Below are positions 1-7,984 of a stretch of 32,971 bases of DNA, one piece after another. Location of the stretch: positions 1-32,971 of the forward strand of contig NZ_JAMBOF010000027.1 of assembly GCF_023715485.1 (NCBI RefSeq), written 5' to 3'. Below the pieces are notes generated by a model, which did not search any database, was not told where the DNA came from, and was given only the letters and a program-made list of their open reading frames with translations. Position 1 is the first letter of the stretch. Every line of letters starts with the position of its first letter. Origin of the DNA: Mesobacillus subterraneus (GTDB lineage: Bacteria; Bacillota; Bacilli; Bacillales; Cytobacillaceae). Position numbers and translations under genes: made by a program.

Positions 1-34
1 AAATGTTTGAACAACGATATACAAAGGCCAAAAA

Positions 35-70
35 GGGGTAGTCAGGCAGCCTCGGCTGCCTGACTACCCC
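35..70 (-). terminator. Strong intrinsic terminator hairpin
   Basis: A perfect 17-bp inverted repeat (35-51 and 54-70) is almost loopless. On the minus strand it is followed by a run of T (rc of 30-34). It probably terminates minus-strand transcription, either of the 48-residue gene to its right or by read-through. Confidence 0.7.
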
Positions 71-193
71 TCCACATATAACTCATAGAGTATGGATGTT
101 TACACATAATTCTTGACGGAACCTTTTTTATAGCGATATTCAGCTTTTTATAGCGAATTGGAAATTCCACGCGAAAATTACCAATTCAACTGA

Positions 194-227
194 AAAAAAT
201 CTCCCTACACTTCGGGAGATTTTTTTA
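194..227. terminator. Bidirectional intrinsic terminator
   Basis: The stem AATCTCCC/GGGAGATT with a short loop is flanked by A runs on the left and T runs on the right, so it can work in both directions. It lies 45 bp downstream of the minus-strand 48-residue gene. Confidence 0.75.
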
Positions 228-271
228 TCATGCATTTCTAAACCATTATGACAATTTGTTCGTTTCTATAC

Positions 272-418
272 TTAATGCACTCGAATTACTTCATATATAT
301 CTTCATCATGATGAACTCTTGTATGCTTTGACTCAATTCTTTCAAATTCTTCGTTTCCGACTTTTGGCAACTCACCGATCCACCAATTTTTAAAATCTAA
401 TATAAAGTCAGTAAACAT
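272..418 (-). CDS. Small hypothetical protein, 48 aa
   Basis: An ATG at 418 follows a good ribosome site (GGGAGGAA, about 7 nt upstream) and opens a 48-codon frame starting MFTDFILDFKNWWIGELPK and ending in TAA at 272. The product is acidic and rich in Glu, His and Asp toward the end (HHDEDIYEVIRVH). It has no signal peptide or membrane segment. I do not recognise the family. A promoter (465-494) and a terminator (194-227) frame it as a single-gene unit, which argues for a real gene. The promoter carries a palindrome and a cre-like site, so catabolite control is possible. Confidence 0.6.
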   Translation of the reverse strand: MFTDFILDFKNWWIGELPKVGNEEFERIESKHTRVHHDEDIYEVIRVH

Positions 419-464
419 TGCGATTCCTCCCAGATAGGGTAAATTAATTTTTTATCACATCCTT

Positions 465-503
465 ATTATACATGTGAATAGTTTCACATAGCAAGCGCTT
501 TCA
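465..503 (-). promoter_or_regulatory. SigA-type promoter with operator palindrome and cre-like box
   Basis: Reading the minus strand, a -35 TTGCTA (494-489) and a -10 TATAAT (470-465) are 18 nt apart. The spacer contains a perfect palindrome, TGTGAA-N4-TTCACA (473-488). The sequence TGAAAGCGCTTGCT (503-490) overlaps the -35 and differs from the CcpA cre consensus TGAAARCGYTTNCA at one position. Both sites would be expected to repress the 48-residue gene. No binding has been shown. Confidence 0.5.
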
Positions 504-565
504 TTATATCCGGAATAGCAAAATTATATTGAATAGTAAGAAAATAATTGTCATCATTTTTCACA

Positions 566-600
566 AAAAACAAGCCGATTCATAGCTGAACGGCTTGTTC
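566..600 (-). terminator. Intrinsic terminator of the catabolic operon
   Basis: The stem ACAAGCCG/CGGCTTGT has an inner TCA/TGA extension and is followed on the minus strand by TTTTTTG. It lies 23 bp after the stop of the M20 hydrolase gene, the last gene of the three-gene operon. Confidence 0.8.
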
Positions 601-622
601 TGATATTAATCCATTTTTAAAA

Positions 623-1876
623 TCATCCTACTCCTGCCATCTTTACAGCCGTCCGATATAGCAGCTCAGTTCCCAAAGAAATGTCCTCGAAAGTCGAAAA
701 CTCCTTTGGATTATGGCTGATTCCATCTTTGCATCGAACGAAGATCATTCCATAGTCACAAACATAGGACATCGCAAGCGAATCATGGAACGGACCGCTC
801 ATCAGCTCCATCGTATTGATGCCAATGTTTTGGCTTTCTTCCCTCATGACGTTCATGATTTCCTGAGAGCAGTAGCGCGGCTCGCTATTTGTATCCTCAG
901 AGATTTTGCATGTTAAGCCATGCTGAGCAGTAATCTCTGTGATTCTCGCTCGCAATCTTTCTTCAATCCGGTGTCTTCTATTAATATCGATATCTCTTAA
1001 ATCCACCGTAAAGCTTACTTTTTTAGGAATGATGTTTCGAGAATCCGGGAAAACTTTTAAACTTCCTACAGTTCCTACTGTGGGAGCATCAGGATCCTCA
1101 CCAGCAAGTTCATTAAGGGCAACAATAACCTTTGCTGCCCCGACGAGCGCATCCTGCCTCATCGGCATAGGAACAGAGCCTGCATGTCCAGCGAAACCTT
1201 CTAATTCAACAGTTAGCCATAACGGACCAGAAATCCCGGTGACAATTCCGACCGCCAAATTGTTTTTCTCCAGCACTGGCCCCTGCTCGATATGCAATTC
1301 AAGAAACGCCCGGATACTTTCCTTAGGATATTCGGATTCCTTTAGCCTATCTGGGTCACACCCGAACTCGATCAACGCCTCTCTTCTAGTCATTCCATCT
1401 TTATCCGTACGGTCTAGCTCGCCATCTTCCAGTTTGCCGAGGATTCCTCGTACGCCGAACAAACCTTTATTAAATCGGCAGCCCTCCTCATCGCTAAAAG
1501 CAACGACTTCAATCGGCATTTTAGGCAGCAGATTTTGTTCTTTCATTGTTTGGACAGCTTCCAGGGCACCAAGCACTCCGATCACTCCGTCAAATCTGCC
1601 GCCATACGGCTGCGAATCGATATGAGAACCGAGCATCAATATCGGCGCTTCTGGATTCCCCCCCTCCAGGCGGCCAATCAGATTCCCGAAGTGGTCAATT
1701 CTTGCTGTCAGGCCTGCTTCCTCCATCCAACTCTTAACCTTTTCAACTCCCTGCCTGTCCTCCTTTGACAACGTCAGGCGGCAAACACCTGTCTCGCCAA
1801 TTTTGCCGATTTCCGCTAATTCATTGATTCGCTCCTCCAAGCGCTGTTTGTTTATAGTCAACGTCTGCAACGTCAT
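623..1876 (-). CDS. M20-family Zn amidohydrolase (N-carbamoyl-amino acid hydrolase / beta-ureidopropionase type)
   Basis: A 417-residue metallo-amidohydrolase of the hydantoinase/carbamoylase branch of family M20. Enzymes of this group hydrolyse N-carbamoyl amino acids, N-carbamoyl-beta-alanine or allantoate. The metal-site motifs are visible: GSHIDSQPYGGRFDG (His85, Asp96), SDEEGCRF (Glu130/131), LELHIEQGP (about residue 193) and a C-terminal SGPFHDSLAM with the last His. The length is typical. The start follows AGGAGG at 7 nt. It is the last gene of a minus-strand operon with an aminotransferase and a CoA-acylating semialdehyde dehydrogenase. That context favours beta-ureidopropionase (carbamoyl-beta-alanine to beta-alanine) over allantoate amidohydrolase. 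The substrate is inferred, not shown. Confidence 0.88.
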   Translation of the reverse strand: MTLQTLTINKQRLEERINELAEIGKIGETGVCRLTLSKEDRQGVEKVKSWMEEAGLTARIDHFGNLIGRLEGGNPEAPILMLGSHIDSQPYGGRFDGVIGVLGALEAVQTMKEQNLLPKMPIEVVAFSDEEGCRFNKGLFGVRGILGKLEDGELDRTDKDGMTRREALIEFGCDPDRLKESEYPKESIRAFLELHIEQGPVLEKNNLAVGIVTGISGPLWLTVELEGFAGHAGSVPMPMRQDALVGAAKVIVALNELAGEDPDAPTVGTVGSLKVFPDSRNIIPKKVSFTVDLRDIDINRRHRIEERLRARITEITAQHGLTCKISEDTNSEPRYCSQEIMNVMREESQNIGINTMELMSGPFHDSLAMSYVCDYGMIFVRCKDGISHNPKEFSTFEDISLGTELLYRTAVKMAGVG

Positions 1877-1927
1877 GAAAAATGCCTCCTTAAATCCCCA
1901 GGTAAAATAGTGAAAGCATTGTGCGAA

Positions 1928-1966
1928 ACACTCGTAATCCGATAAACTTCAAAGGATTACGAGTGT
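1928..1966. other. Perfect 13-bp inverted repeat between operon genes
   Basis: ACACTCGTAATCC (1928-1940) and GGATTACGAGTGT (1954-1966) form a stable hairpin in the gap between the aminotransferase and hydrolase genes. The T run on the minus strand is only three bases. It is therefore more likely a weak attenuator or mRNA-processing stem than a full terminator. Confidence 0.5.
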
Positions 1967-1990
1967 CATAGATACCTTCTTCAGTTTTCC

Positions 1991-3346
1991 TTACAGAATC
2001 GCCTTCAGCTCTTCCGTCAGCGTCTGAATGATAAAATCAAGGTCTTCATTTTCAATATTCAGCGGCGGAGATAAAGTCAGGACGTTATTGTAGCCAGCAA
2101 CGGTCGCGCCATTTTTACCGATGATCAAGCCCTTCGCTTTACAGCCGCCAATCACTTTATTTACAAGCTCAACTCCTAAAGGTTGTTTCGAAGTCTTATC
2201 GCCAACCAACTCAATTCCGACCAGCAGTCCTTTTCCCCTCACATCTCCAACATAAGGATGGTCAGCCAGCTGGGAAGCCAGGCTTTGTTTCAAATAGTCA
2301 CCTAACTCCCTTGATCGATCAAACAGCTGTTCATTCTCCATGATTTCAAGGTTTTTCAATGCCAGGGCACATGCCGCTGGATTGCCGCCAAATGTATTTA
2401 CATGGCGGAAATAATCGTATTCTTCTGTACCCTTAAAAGCTTCATAGATCTCCTTGCGAACCGCAGTTGCCGACAAAGGCAAGTAAGCGCTCGTAATTCC
2501 CTTGGCCATCGTGATGATATCCGGTTTAACACCGTAGTTCATAAAGCCAAAAGGCTTTCCGGTCCTGCCAAATCCACAAATGACTTCGTCAGCAATCAGC
2601 AAAGCCCCATGCTTTTCACAAACTTCTTTTACACCCTTCATATACTGATCAGGCGGAACAATCACCCCGCCGCCTGTTATGATCGGCTCCATGATGACTC
2701 CGGCAATCGTCTCACTAAGCTCCCAGGTCATAACCCGGTCGATATCCTGCACGGACTGAAGCTCCGCAGCATCTGCATCCACCTGATCACCACCTCGGTA
2801 TAAATCAGGCGGCGCAACATGCAAGAAACCTGGAGCCAATGGCTCGTATTTATATTTGCGCTGAGCTTGGCCTGTCGCGGCAAGGGCTCCCATTGAATTC
2901 CCATGGTAAGCACGATAGCGAGATATGAATTTGTACCGTCCATGCTCCCCTCTTTGCTGGTGATACTGCCGAACCAGCTTGAACGCTGTTTCATTCGCCT
3001 CAGAACCACTGTTGGAAAAGAAAATCACATATTCGTCACCAAGCAATTCATTCAGCTTTTCCGCCAGCTTAATCGCCGGAATATGGCTTTGGCTTAGCGG
3101 GAAGTAAGCCATTTGCTTTAACTGCTCATAAGCCGCATCCGCCAGCTCTGTTCTCCCATAGCCGACATTCACGCACCATAGGCCTGCCATTGCATCCAAA
3201 TACCTTTTTCCATTATGGTCGGTAACCCACGATCCTTCAGCTTTCTCCGCAATCAAGGTACTGTCAGGACTGTATGGCTTCATCGAATGCCAGACATAAT
3301 CCCGATCCTTCGTGAGAAAATCCTCGCCTTGCTTAATCTTTGTCAT
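1991..3346 (-). CDS. Class III PLP aminotransferase (omega-amino acid:pyruvate type)
   Basis: A 451-residue fold-type I, class III aminotransferase of the omega-amino acid/beta-alanine:pyruvate group. The phosphate-cup motif SNSGSEANETA is at 111-121. The cofactor-pairing Asp lies in IADEVICGFGRTG (Asp253). The Schiff-base lysine is in ITMAKGITSAYLP (Lys282). The length is complete and the start follows AGGAGGAGGG. The stop of the upstream dehydrogenase gene is 45 bp away, so the two are co-transcribed. Its likely role is to convert beta-alanine or 3-aminoisobutyrate to malonate or methylmalonate semialdehyde, which the neighbouring dehydrogenase consumes. Other omega-amino acids are possible substrates. 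Confidence 0.88.
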   Translation of the reverse strand: MTKIKQGEDFLTKDRDYVWHSMKPYSPDSTLIAEKAEGSWVTDHNGKRYLDAMAGLWCVNVGYGRTELADAAYEQLKQMAYFPLSQSHIPAIKLAEKLNELLGDEYVIFFSNSGSEANETAFKLVRQYHQQRGEHGRYKFISRYRAYHGNSMGALAATGQAQRKYKYEPLAPGFLHVAPPDLYRGGDQVDADAAELQSVQDIDRVMTWELSETIAGVIMEPIITGGGVIVPPDQYMKGVKEVCEKHGALLIADEVICGFGRTGKPFGFMNYGVKPDIITMAKGITSAYLPLSATAVRKEIYEAFKGTEEYDYFRHVNTFGGNPAACALALKNLEIMENEQLFDRSRELGDYLKQSLASQLADHPYVGDVRGKGLLVGIELVGDKTSKQPLGVELVNKVIGGCKAKGLIIGKNGATVAGYNNVLTLSPPLNIENEDLDFIIQTLTEELKAIL

Positions 3347-3391
3347 ACCTGCCCTCCTCCTAAGCTTTCAATTATAATTTGCATTCCTGTT

Positions 3392-4858
3392 CTAATAATC
3401 GAAACGGGAAGTGATCATCTTTTTACGAGTAAAGAAGTTGACGCCATCCTTGCCATTCACGTGTAGGTCTCCGTAAAAGGAATCCTTCCAGCCTGAGAAT
3501 GGGAAGAACGCCATTGTTGCCGGTACGCCAACATTGACTCCCAGCATTCCTGCATCTGCTTCTTCTCTGAACTGTCGTATGGCTTTTGCATCCTTTGAAT
3601 AAATGGTCGCACCATTTCCGTAACGGGATTTTCGAATATACTCAAGTGCTTCATCTAAACCCTCCGCTCTCAGCAAGCTTAATACCGGCGCAAAAATCTC
3701 ATCCTTCGCGATTGTCATTTCTGGAGTTACATGGTCAAAAATCGTAGGGCCTAAGAAAGTACCATTCTTGAAATCATCCAACTCATTCCGGCCATCCAGA
3801 AGCAGTGTCGCCCCTTCTTCCACACCTTTTTCGATATAGCCAAACACCTTTTCACGGTGGGAGTCCCTGATCACTGGAGTCAGCAGCACCTCATCATCCA
3901 TGCCATTTCCGATGACAAGCTCGTCTGCTTTCTGTTTTAGCGCCTGGACAAATTGATCTCCATCTCCGACAACCACAACGGCGCTGCATGCCATGCAGCG
4001 CTGGCCCGCACTTCCGTATGCTGAACTGACAATATGGGTAACCGCCTTTTCCATGTCGGCATCCGGCATGACGATATGATGATTTTTCGCTCCCGATAAT
4101 GCCTGGACACGCTTCCCTTGTGCCGCAGCTCTCTCATATACATATTTTGCAACGGGCTGTGAGCCAACGAATGAGATTGCCTTTACATCTTCATGATCCA
4201 GCAAGCCATTCACGACATCATGGGCACCATGAACGATATTCAGTACGCCATTTGGTGCGCCAGCTTCATTAAACAGCTCAACCAGTTCATTTGCTAAAAG
4301 CGGCGTACGCTCAGAAGGCTTAAGCACGAATGTATTTCCGCATGCAATCGCCAGCGGGAACATCCACAATGGAACCATCATTGGGAAGTTAAAAGGTGTA
4401 ATCCCTCCGACCACCCCGATAGGATAACGGAACATTTCAGAGTCGATGTCCTCGGCGATATTCGATAAGCTTTCACCCATCATCAATGTTGGAGCACCGG
4501 CCGCGAACTCAACACACTCGATTCCTCTCTGGACTTCCCCGTGGGCTTCCTTATACGCTTTGCCATTCTCCTGAACAATCAGCTTCGCAAGCTTCTCGTG
4601 GTTTTCTGTGAGTAAATGATGGTATTTATATAAAATTCGCGCCCTTTTCGGTACCGGAGTGTTTTTCCACGTTTTGAACGCTTCATTGGCAGCGCTTACA
4701 GCAAGGTCTACATCTGCTTTTGAAGAGATAGGAACCTTCGCCAATACTTCCCCTGTTGCCGGGTTCGGAACATCAAGAACTTCGGAAGTCTGCGCCTTCA
4801 CCCATTCTCCATTAATAAAGTTCTTCAATACAGCTGTCTCATTTTTGATTACTGTCAT
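3392..4858 (-). CDS. mmsA: CoA-acylating methylmalonate/malonate-semialdehyde dehydrogenase
   Basis: A 488-residue aldehyde dehydrogenase of the MMSDH (MmsA/IolA) group. It oxidises malonate or methylmalonate semialdehyde with NAD and CoA to acetyl- or propionyl-CoA with loss of CO2. The catalytic cysteine is in GQRCMACS (Cys288). The usual ALDH general-base Glu region reads LSGAKNH (about 255-260), a hallmark of the CoA-acylating subgroup. The NAD-site motif is [10 protein letters not shown] (230-239). It is the first gene of the three-gene operon. The start follows AGGAGG, although the spacing is long. Iol genes are absent nearby, so a role in beta-alanine/pyrimidine or valine breakdown is preferred over myo-inositol catabolism. 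Confidence 0.9.
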   Translation of the reverse strand: MTVIKNETAVLKNFINGEWVKAQTSEVLDVPNPATGEVLAKVPISSKADVDLAVSAANEAFKTWKNTPVPKRARILYKYHHLLTENHEKLAKLIVQENGKAYKEAHGEVQRGIECVEFAAGAPTLMMGESLSNIAEDIDSEMFRYPIGVVGGITPFNFPMMVPLWMFPLAIACGNTFVLKPSERTPLLANELVELFNEAGAPNGVLNIVHGAHDVVNGLLDHEDVKAISFVGSQPVAKYVYERAAAQGKRVQALSGAKNHHIVMPDADMEKAVTHIVSSAYGSAGQRCMACSAVVVVGDGDQFVQALKQKADELVIGNGMDDEVLLTPVIRDSHREKVFGYIEKGVEEGATLLLDGRNELDDFKNGTFLGPTIFDHVTPEMTIAKDEIFAPVLSLLRAEGLDEALEYIRKSRYGNGATIYSKDAKAIRQFREEADAGMLGVNVGVPATMAFFPFSGWKDSFYGDLHVNGKDGVNFFTRKKMITSRFDY

Positions 4859-5026
4859 ATTTTACGCACGCCTCCTATTTTGTCTAAATTTTTAAAAAAC
4901 TACTTATAGTAAAATTATCTTTGATTTTCAACAAGCTTTCATTAGACATTGTGTAAAATAACTGGATTTGAAAATTACACATAATGAATAAAAGAATGGC
5001 CAATTCTGTTTTAACTTCTTTTTTAA

Positions 5027-5215
5027 AAAGGCTCTGTTAAATTAGTCTGTTGATTTTCGTTCCAGGCGCTTCGCTTTCCGCGGGGCTGGCGCTGAGCCTC
5101 CTCGTCGCAAGCTCCTGCGGGGTCTCACCTGTCCAGCTGATCCCGCAGGAGTCTTCGCGCCTTCCACTACAATCAACAGGGTTAAATAACAACATTGAGC
5201 TTTAACAGAGCCTTT
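5027..5215. mobile_element. MITE-like element, 189 bp, 15-bp perfect terminal inverted repeats
   Basis: The ends AAAGGCTCTGTTAAA (5027-5041) and TTTAACAGAGCCTTT (5201-5215) are perfect inverted repeats. A second nested pair, TCTGTTGATT and AATCAACAG, lies just inside. The core (about 5065-5160) is GC-rich and resembles a repeat I know to be scattered in Bacillus genomes, with CTTTCCGCGGGG and CTCCTGCGGGGTCTC motifs. No transposase is encoded, so it would be non-autonomous. The open frame across it is an artefact of the GC-rich core. Confidence 0.75.
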
Positions 5216-5248
5216 ATAAAAACAACTCCGCATATCTTTGCTGAGTTT

Positions 5249-5300
5249 ATTTCAATAAAAAAAGGCGTTAATCCTTAAAAGATCAACGCACTCACTTGAT
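5249..5300 (-). repeat. Dispersed palindrome (array family), isolated copy; terminator-like
   Basis: Contains TTCAATAAAAAAAGGCG, the hairpin GCGTTAATC/GATCAACGC (5265-5273, 5281-5289) and a degenerate right arm CACTCACTTGATT. It matches the internal and right parts of the array repeat found from 11460 onward. On the minus strand the hairpin is followed by seven T, so it can terminate the YhcN-like gene at 5363. It is the only copy I found well outside the array. Confidence 0.7.
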
Positions 5301-5362
5301 TAAATTAACTTTTTTTAATTAAAGGTCTGACTTGAGCTTTTACATAAGGACTATAAAAAATT

Positions 5363-5887
5363 TTATCTTGATGTTGGAAAAACTCTTTGAACCATTTCAC
5401 TAAATTCATCGTACAAGCCACGAATCGGCTTTCCGTTTTCGATTTTATTGCCGTAGTCGCTCATGCGGTCAACAAAATCAGGGTTGCTTGAAACATAGAC
5501 ATTATCAATACTTTTATCAGTGGATCTTACCTTATCAGAAATTTTATTTTCGATATCCTTTCTGATATTACCTGTCTTGTCATCGTTTAATACTACTGCC
5601 ACATAAGCAGTGCTATCCGTGACAATTACATGTGCTCTTTTTACTTCATTTAGATCCTCAATACTGTTTTTAACTTCACCGTGAACTCGCATTTGCCTGT
5701 TATCATTATTATCATTGTTATTTAGATTATCATCAAGAATTCTTGCGCCTCTATCCGTTTGATTGTAATTTTGAACCTTTGTATTGTTGTTATCATTTAC
5801 ATCTTCTCTAGCTCCGTTGTTCATCGCACACCCAGTGCTCAAAGCAATTATTAATAAGCTAAATGACAAGCTTCGAATTAACTTCAT
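5363..5887 (-). CDS. YhcN/YlaJ-type sporulation lipoprotein
   Basis: A 174-residue secreted lipoprotein. The N-terminus has two basic residues, a hydrophobic stretch and the lipobox LSTGC (Cys at about 20), so signal peptidase II processing and lipidation are expected. An Asn/Asp-rich linker follows (about 30-65). The C-terminal domain contains VKNSIEDLNEVKRAHVIVTD and AYVAVVLNDD, typical of the YhcN/YlaJ family found in the forespore or spore inner membrane. The start follows AGGAGG. It appears to be a single gene with the repeat hairpin at 5249-5300 as terminator. Confidence 0.85.
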   Translation of the reverse strand: MKLIRSLSFSLLIIALSTGCAMNNGAREDVNDNNNTKVQNYNQTDRGARILDDNLNNNDNNDNRQMRVHGEVKNSIEDLNEVKRAHVIVTDSTAYVAVVLNDDKTGNIRKDIENKISDKVRSTDKSIDNVYVSSNPDFVDRMSDYGNKIENGKPIRGLYDEFSEMVQRVFPTSR

Positions 5888-5944
5888 GTTTGTTCCTCCT
5901 AATTTTTAATTCAATTATAGAGTTGCCAAACAATCTGTTTTTAT

Positions 5945-6095
5945 GTAAAACATACACTCCCCGTCGCCAGTGACATTCTTTCCTTTGGCTAATGGTTCTC
6001 ATCTCTCAACGCCCATAGCGGACTTTCACCGCCAATTTGATGAACATGCCGGGACACCAAAAAACTCGCGAAATGGCTCTCGAGTTCAAAAAAGC
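5945..6095 (-). mobile_element. Possible group II intron domain I fragment
   Basis: Read on the minus strand, the segment contains TTGGCGGTGAAAGTCCGC followed by TATGGGCG and TCACTGGCGACGGGG. It has no long reading frame. The GGTGAAAGTCC type of motif is common in domain I of bacterial group II introns. The segment begins where the pyridoxamine-oxidase-like gene loses its frame. I see no GTGYG 5' boundary, so this is tentative. Confidence 0.35.
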
Positions 6096-6106
6096 GATAT
6101 GGTAAC

Positions 6107-6385
6107 CTAACTTTGTTTGCCTTTTTCGCTCAGAGAGCTTGATGCAAAGTACCATCCATTTTCATCCACATCTTTTATAATCAAAACACGAGAATCCGAA
6201 TCGCCATTTTCATCTGTTGTTGAAAGAGTCATTGCATGAGGCTCATGTACTCCGTTATCTATTGCTACCTGGAACCATTCTAAGAAAAGTTGATATGGCA
6301 ACTCAGGTGCCGCGCTAATATTGAATCCTGGGAAAGGACCCTTAAGCGTTTTACTTTGTCTAATAACCTTTCTTGTATCGTCCAT
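6107..6385 (-). pseudogene. Pyridoxamine 5'-phosphate oxidase family, C-terminally truncated
   Basis: Starts MDDTRKVIRQSKTLKGPF after GGAGGG and reads 92 residues. It carries the N-terminal half of a PNPOx/PdxH-like flavoprotein: HEPHAMTLSTTDENG, DSRVLIIKDVDENGWYFAS and the FMN-site region SEKGKQ. Complete family members are about 200 residues, and the dimerisation and C-terminal parts are missing. The frame ends just after GKQ, where the sequence turns into non-coding, possibly intron-derived DNA. It is very probably non-functional. Confidence 0.75.
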
Positions 6386-6492
6386 ATAAACCCTCCAAGC
6401 AATCATTTTACCGTTACGGATTTTTCATCTAGTTACTGACAGCCCAAACTATTTACTAATGACAATCGATAATTTATAGCTCACTAAATTGC

Positions 6493-6876
6493 TCAGGTTG
6501 TTAAAAATTCATCTAATATGTCATTCGACTGAAATTTGCATTCGAGAAGATAACAACTTTCCCCACTGATTTTGTAGTTGTGTAAAACGTATTCTTCTTG
6601 TTTTTTTATAAATGACAAATAAGGTTGATGATTCGTGCTTTTCGTATAAATATGTATAATTGCGTGAACAGAATAACCTATTTTTGATTGATTGACTTTT
6701 ATGCTATACCCCTCAATTATCCCATGATCCTCTAACTTCGCAACCCTTGCTGAAGCGGCCTGCCCAGTTAAATGGACTTTCTCACCTAATTCCTTCATCG
6801 TAATCCGGCTATTCTTTGACAGTTCATTTATAATTTGCCTATCCGTGTGATCCAGCATTTTTTCAAATCCTTTCAT
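6493..6876 (-). CDS. Lrp/AsnC-family transcriptional regulator, C-terminus frameshifted
   Basis: A 127-residue product with an N-terminal AsnC-type helix-turn-helix (LDHTDRQIINELSKNSRI, then TMKELGEKVHLTGQAASARV) and the start of the ligand-binding RAM domain. Family members are usually 140-165 residues. After DEFLTT the frame stops, but the next frame reads LSNLVSYKLSIVISK and stops at 6449, which is the expected end of an Lrp protein. A single missing base near 6495-6500 explains this. The gene diverges from the metallo-hydrolase gene at 6977 and may have regulated it. The start could be MLDHTDRQ, six codons further in. Function after the frameshift is uncertain. Confidence 0.8.
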   Translation of the reverse strand: MKGFEKMLDHTDRQIINELSKNSRITMKELGEKVHLTGQAASARVAKLEDHGIIEGYSIKVNQSKIGYSVHAIIHIYTKSTNHQPYLSFIKKQEEYVLHNYKISGESCYLLECKFQSNDILDEFLTT

Positions 6877-6976
6877 TAATCAAGTAAAACAGCAAAAAGA
6901 CTTGATTTTAACTATGTAAGTCAAAAGTGGTCTTAATATAAACTATATATACATTATAGAAAAGGAGCTAATAAAT

Positions 6977-7738
6977 ATGAATATACAACAAATTCGAAAT
7001 GCAACAATCGTTCTCCAATATGCAGGGAAGAAGTTTTTAATAGATCCATTTTTGGCTAAAAAGGGTGCTTATCCGCCCTTTCCAAATTCATTAAGGCAAG
7101 ACCAAAATAATCCTTTAATCAGATTACCCTTCTCTATTGAGGATATTATCAATCATGTAGATGCTGTAATTGTTACTCATCTACACTTAGATCACTATGA
7201 TGATGCAGCCAAAGAAGCACTGCCAAAGGATATAAAAATGTTTGTACAAAATGAAGAAGATGCCAAAGCAGTTAGAGACGATGGGTTTCAAAATGTAGAA
7301 GTTTTACAAGAAGACACAGTCTTTGCAGAGGTCCGCTTAATTAAAACAAACGGCGAACATGGCAGAGGGGAAATATTAAAACGTACTGGTCAAGTGTGTG
7401 GTGTTGTTTTTAAACACCACAAGGAGAAAACCATATATGTGGCTGGAGATACAGTTTGGTATGAAGGTGTTCAAAATGTAATAGATACACATACTCCAGA
7501 AATCATTGTTGTAAATGCGGGAGACAATCAATTCCAGGAAGGCGGTTCTCTCGTAATGGGAATAGATGATGTTTATGAAGTCCATAAGGCTGCCCCTAAC
7601 GCCAAAATTATTGCAAGCCATATGGAAGCTGTGAATCATTGGACATTATCAAGGAAAGAGTTAAAGGAATTTATTGAGGAAAAAGGAATCTTCTCGAGTG
7701 TTTTCGTGCCAAATGACGGAGAATCTTACTCATTTTAA
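6977..7738 (+). CDS. Metallo-beta-lactamase-fold hydrolase
   Basis: A 253-residue MBL-fold protein of the UlaG-like group. The signature THLHLDHYDD (67-76) supplies the dinuclear metal ligands. A YVAGDTVWYEG stretch gives the bridging Asp. A conserved late histidine is in IIASHMEAVNHW. There is no signal peptide, so it is cytoplasmic. The start follows AAAAGGAGC. It is divergently arranged with the Lrp-type regulator and has its own terminator at 7748-7775. The substrate cannot be told from sequence. Confidence 0.85.
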   Translation: MNIQQIRNATIVLQYAGKKFLIDPFLAKKGAYPPFPNSLRQDQNNPLIRLPFSIEDIINHVDAVIVTHLHLDHYDDAAKEALPKDIKMFVQNEEDAKAVRDDGFQNVEVLQEDTVFAEVRLIKTNGEHGRGEILKRTGQVCGVVFKHHKEKTIYVAGDTVWYEGVQNVIDTHTPEIIVVNAGDNQFQEGGSLVMGIDDVYEVHKAAPNAKIIASHMEAVNHWTLSRKELKEFIEEKGIFSSVFVPNDGESYSF

Positions 7739-7747
7739 GAAACAGAG

Positions 7748-7775
7748 CAGACAGAAACATTTCTGTCTGTTTTTT
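7748..7775 (+). terminator. Intrinsic terminator after the MBL-fold gene
   Basis: The 10-bp stem CAGACAGAAA/TTTCTGTCTG with a 2-base loop is followed by TTTTTT, 9 bp after the stop codon. Confidence 0.9.
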
Positions 7776-7784
7776 GTGGAGTGA

Positions 7785-7883
7785 ATGTGACCGTAATCTC
7801 TGATGCTCCGCTTTTCCGGGCACATAAACACATTTTATGTGACCGTAGTCTCCAATTCTCCGCTTTTTCGGGCACATAAACAC
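7785..7883. repeat. Two 47-bp direct repeat units, 52-bp period
   Basis: Units 7785-7831 and 7837-7883 share ATGTGACCGTA, CTCCGCTTTT and CGGGCACATAAACAC and differ at only a few inner positions. They fill the intergenic space before cwlJ. The units have partial dyad character (ATGTG versus CACAT). Confidence 0.8.
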
Positions 7884-7984
7884 CTACCACCCAAATAATC
7901 GAAAATGAATCGTAATCATCATCCAATCAAGAAAAAACATTTTTGCAGGCTATTTTTAATACAATTCATATAGAGGTGATAAAA

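Noticed and set aside
939-1625. A 228-codon plus-strand open frame
   Set aside because: It lies entirely antisense to the M20 hydrolase gene, has a low-complexity Ser/Pro composition and no ribosome site.
2402-3097. Several open frames on both strands inside the aminotransferase gene
   Set aside because: All are alternative-frame shadows of a gene with clear catalytic motifs.
5042-5233. A 63-codon minus-strand frame
   Set aside because: It is made by the GC-rich core and end of the MITE-like element; composition and lack of a start site argue against coding.
7671-7926. Minus-strand frames over the 47-bp direct repeats
   Set aside because: They translate the repeat units (for example VYVPGKAE-type strings) and have no independent support.
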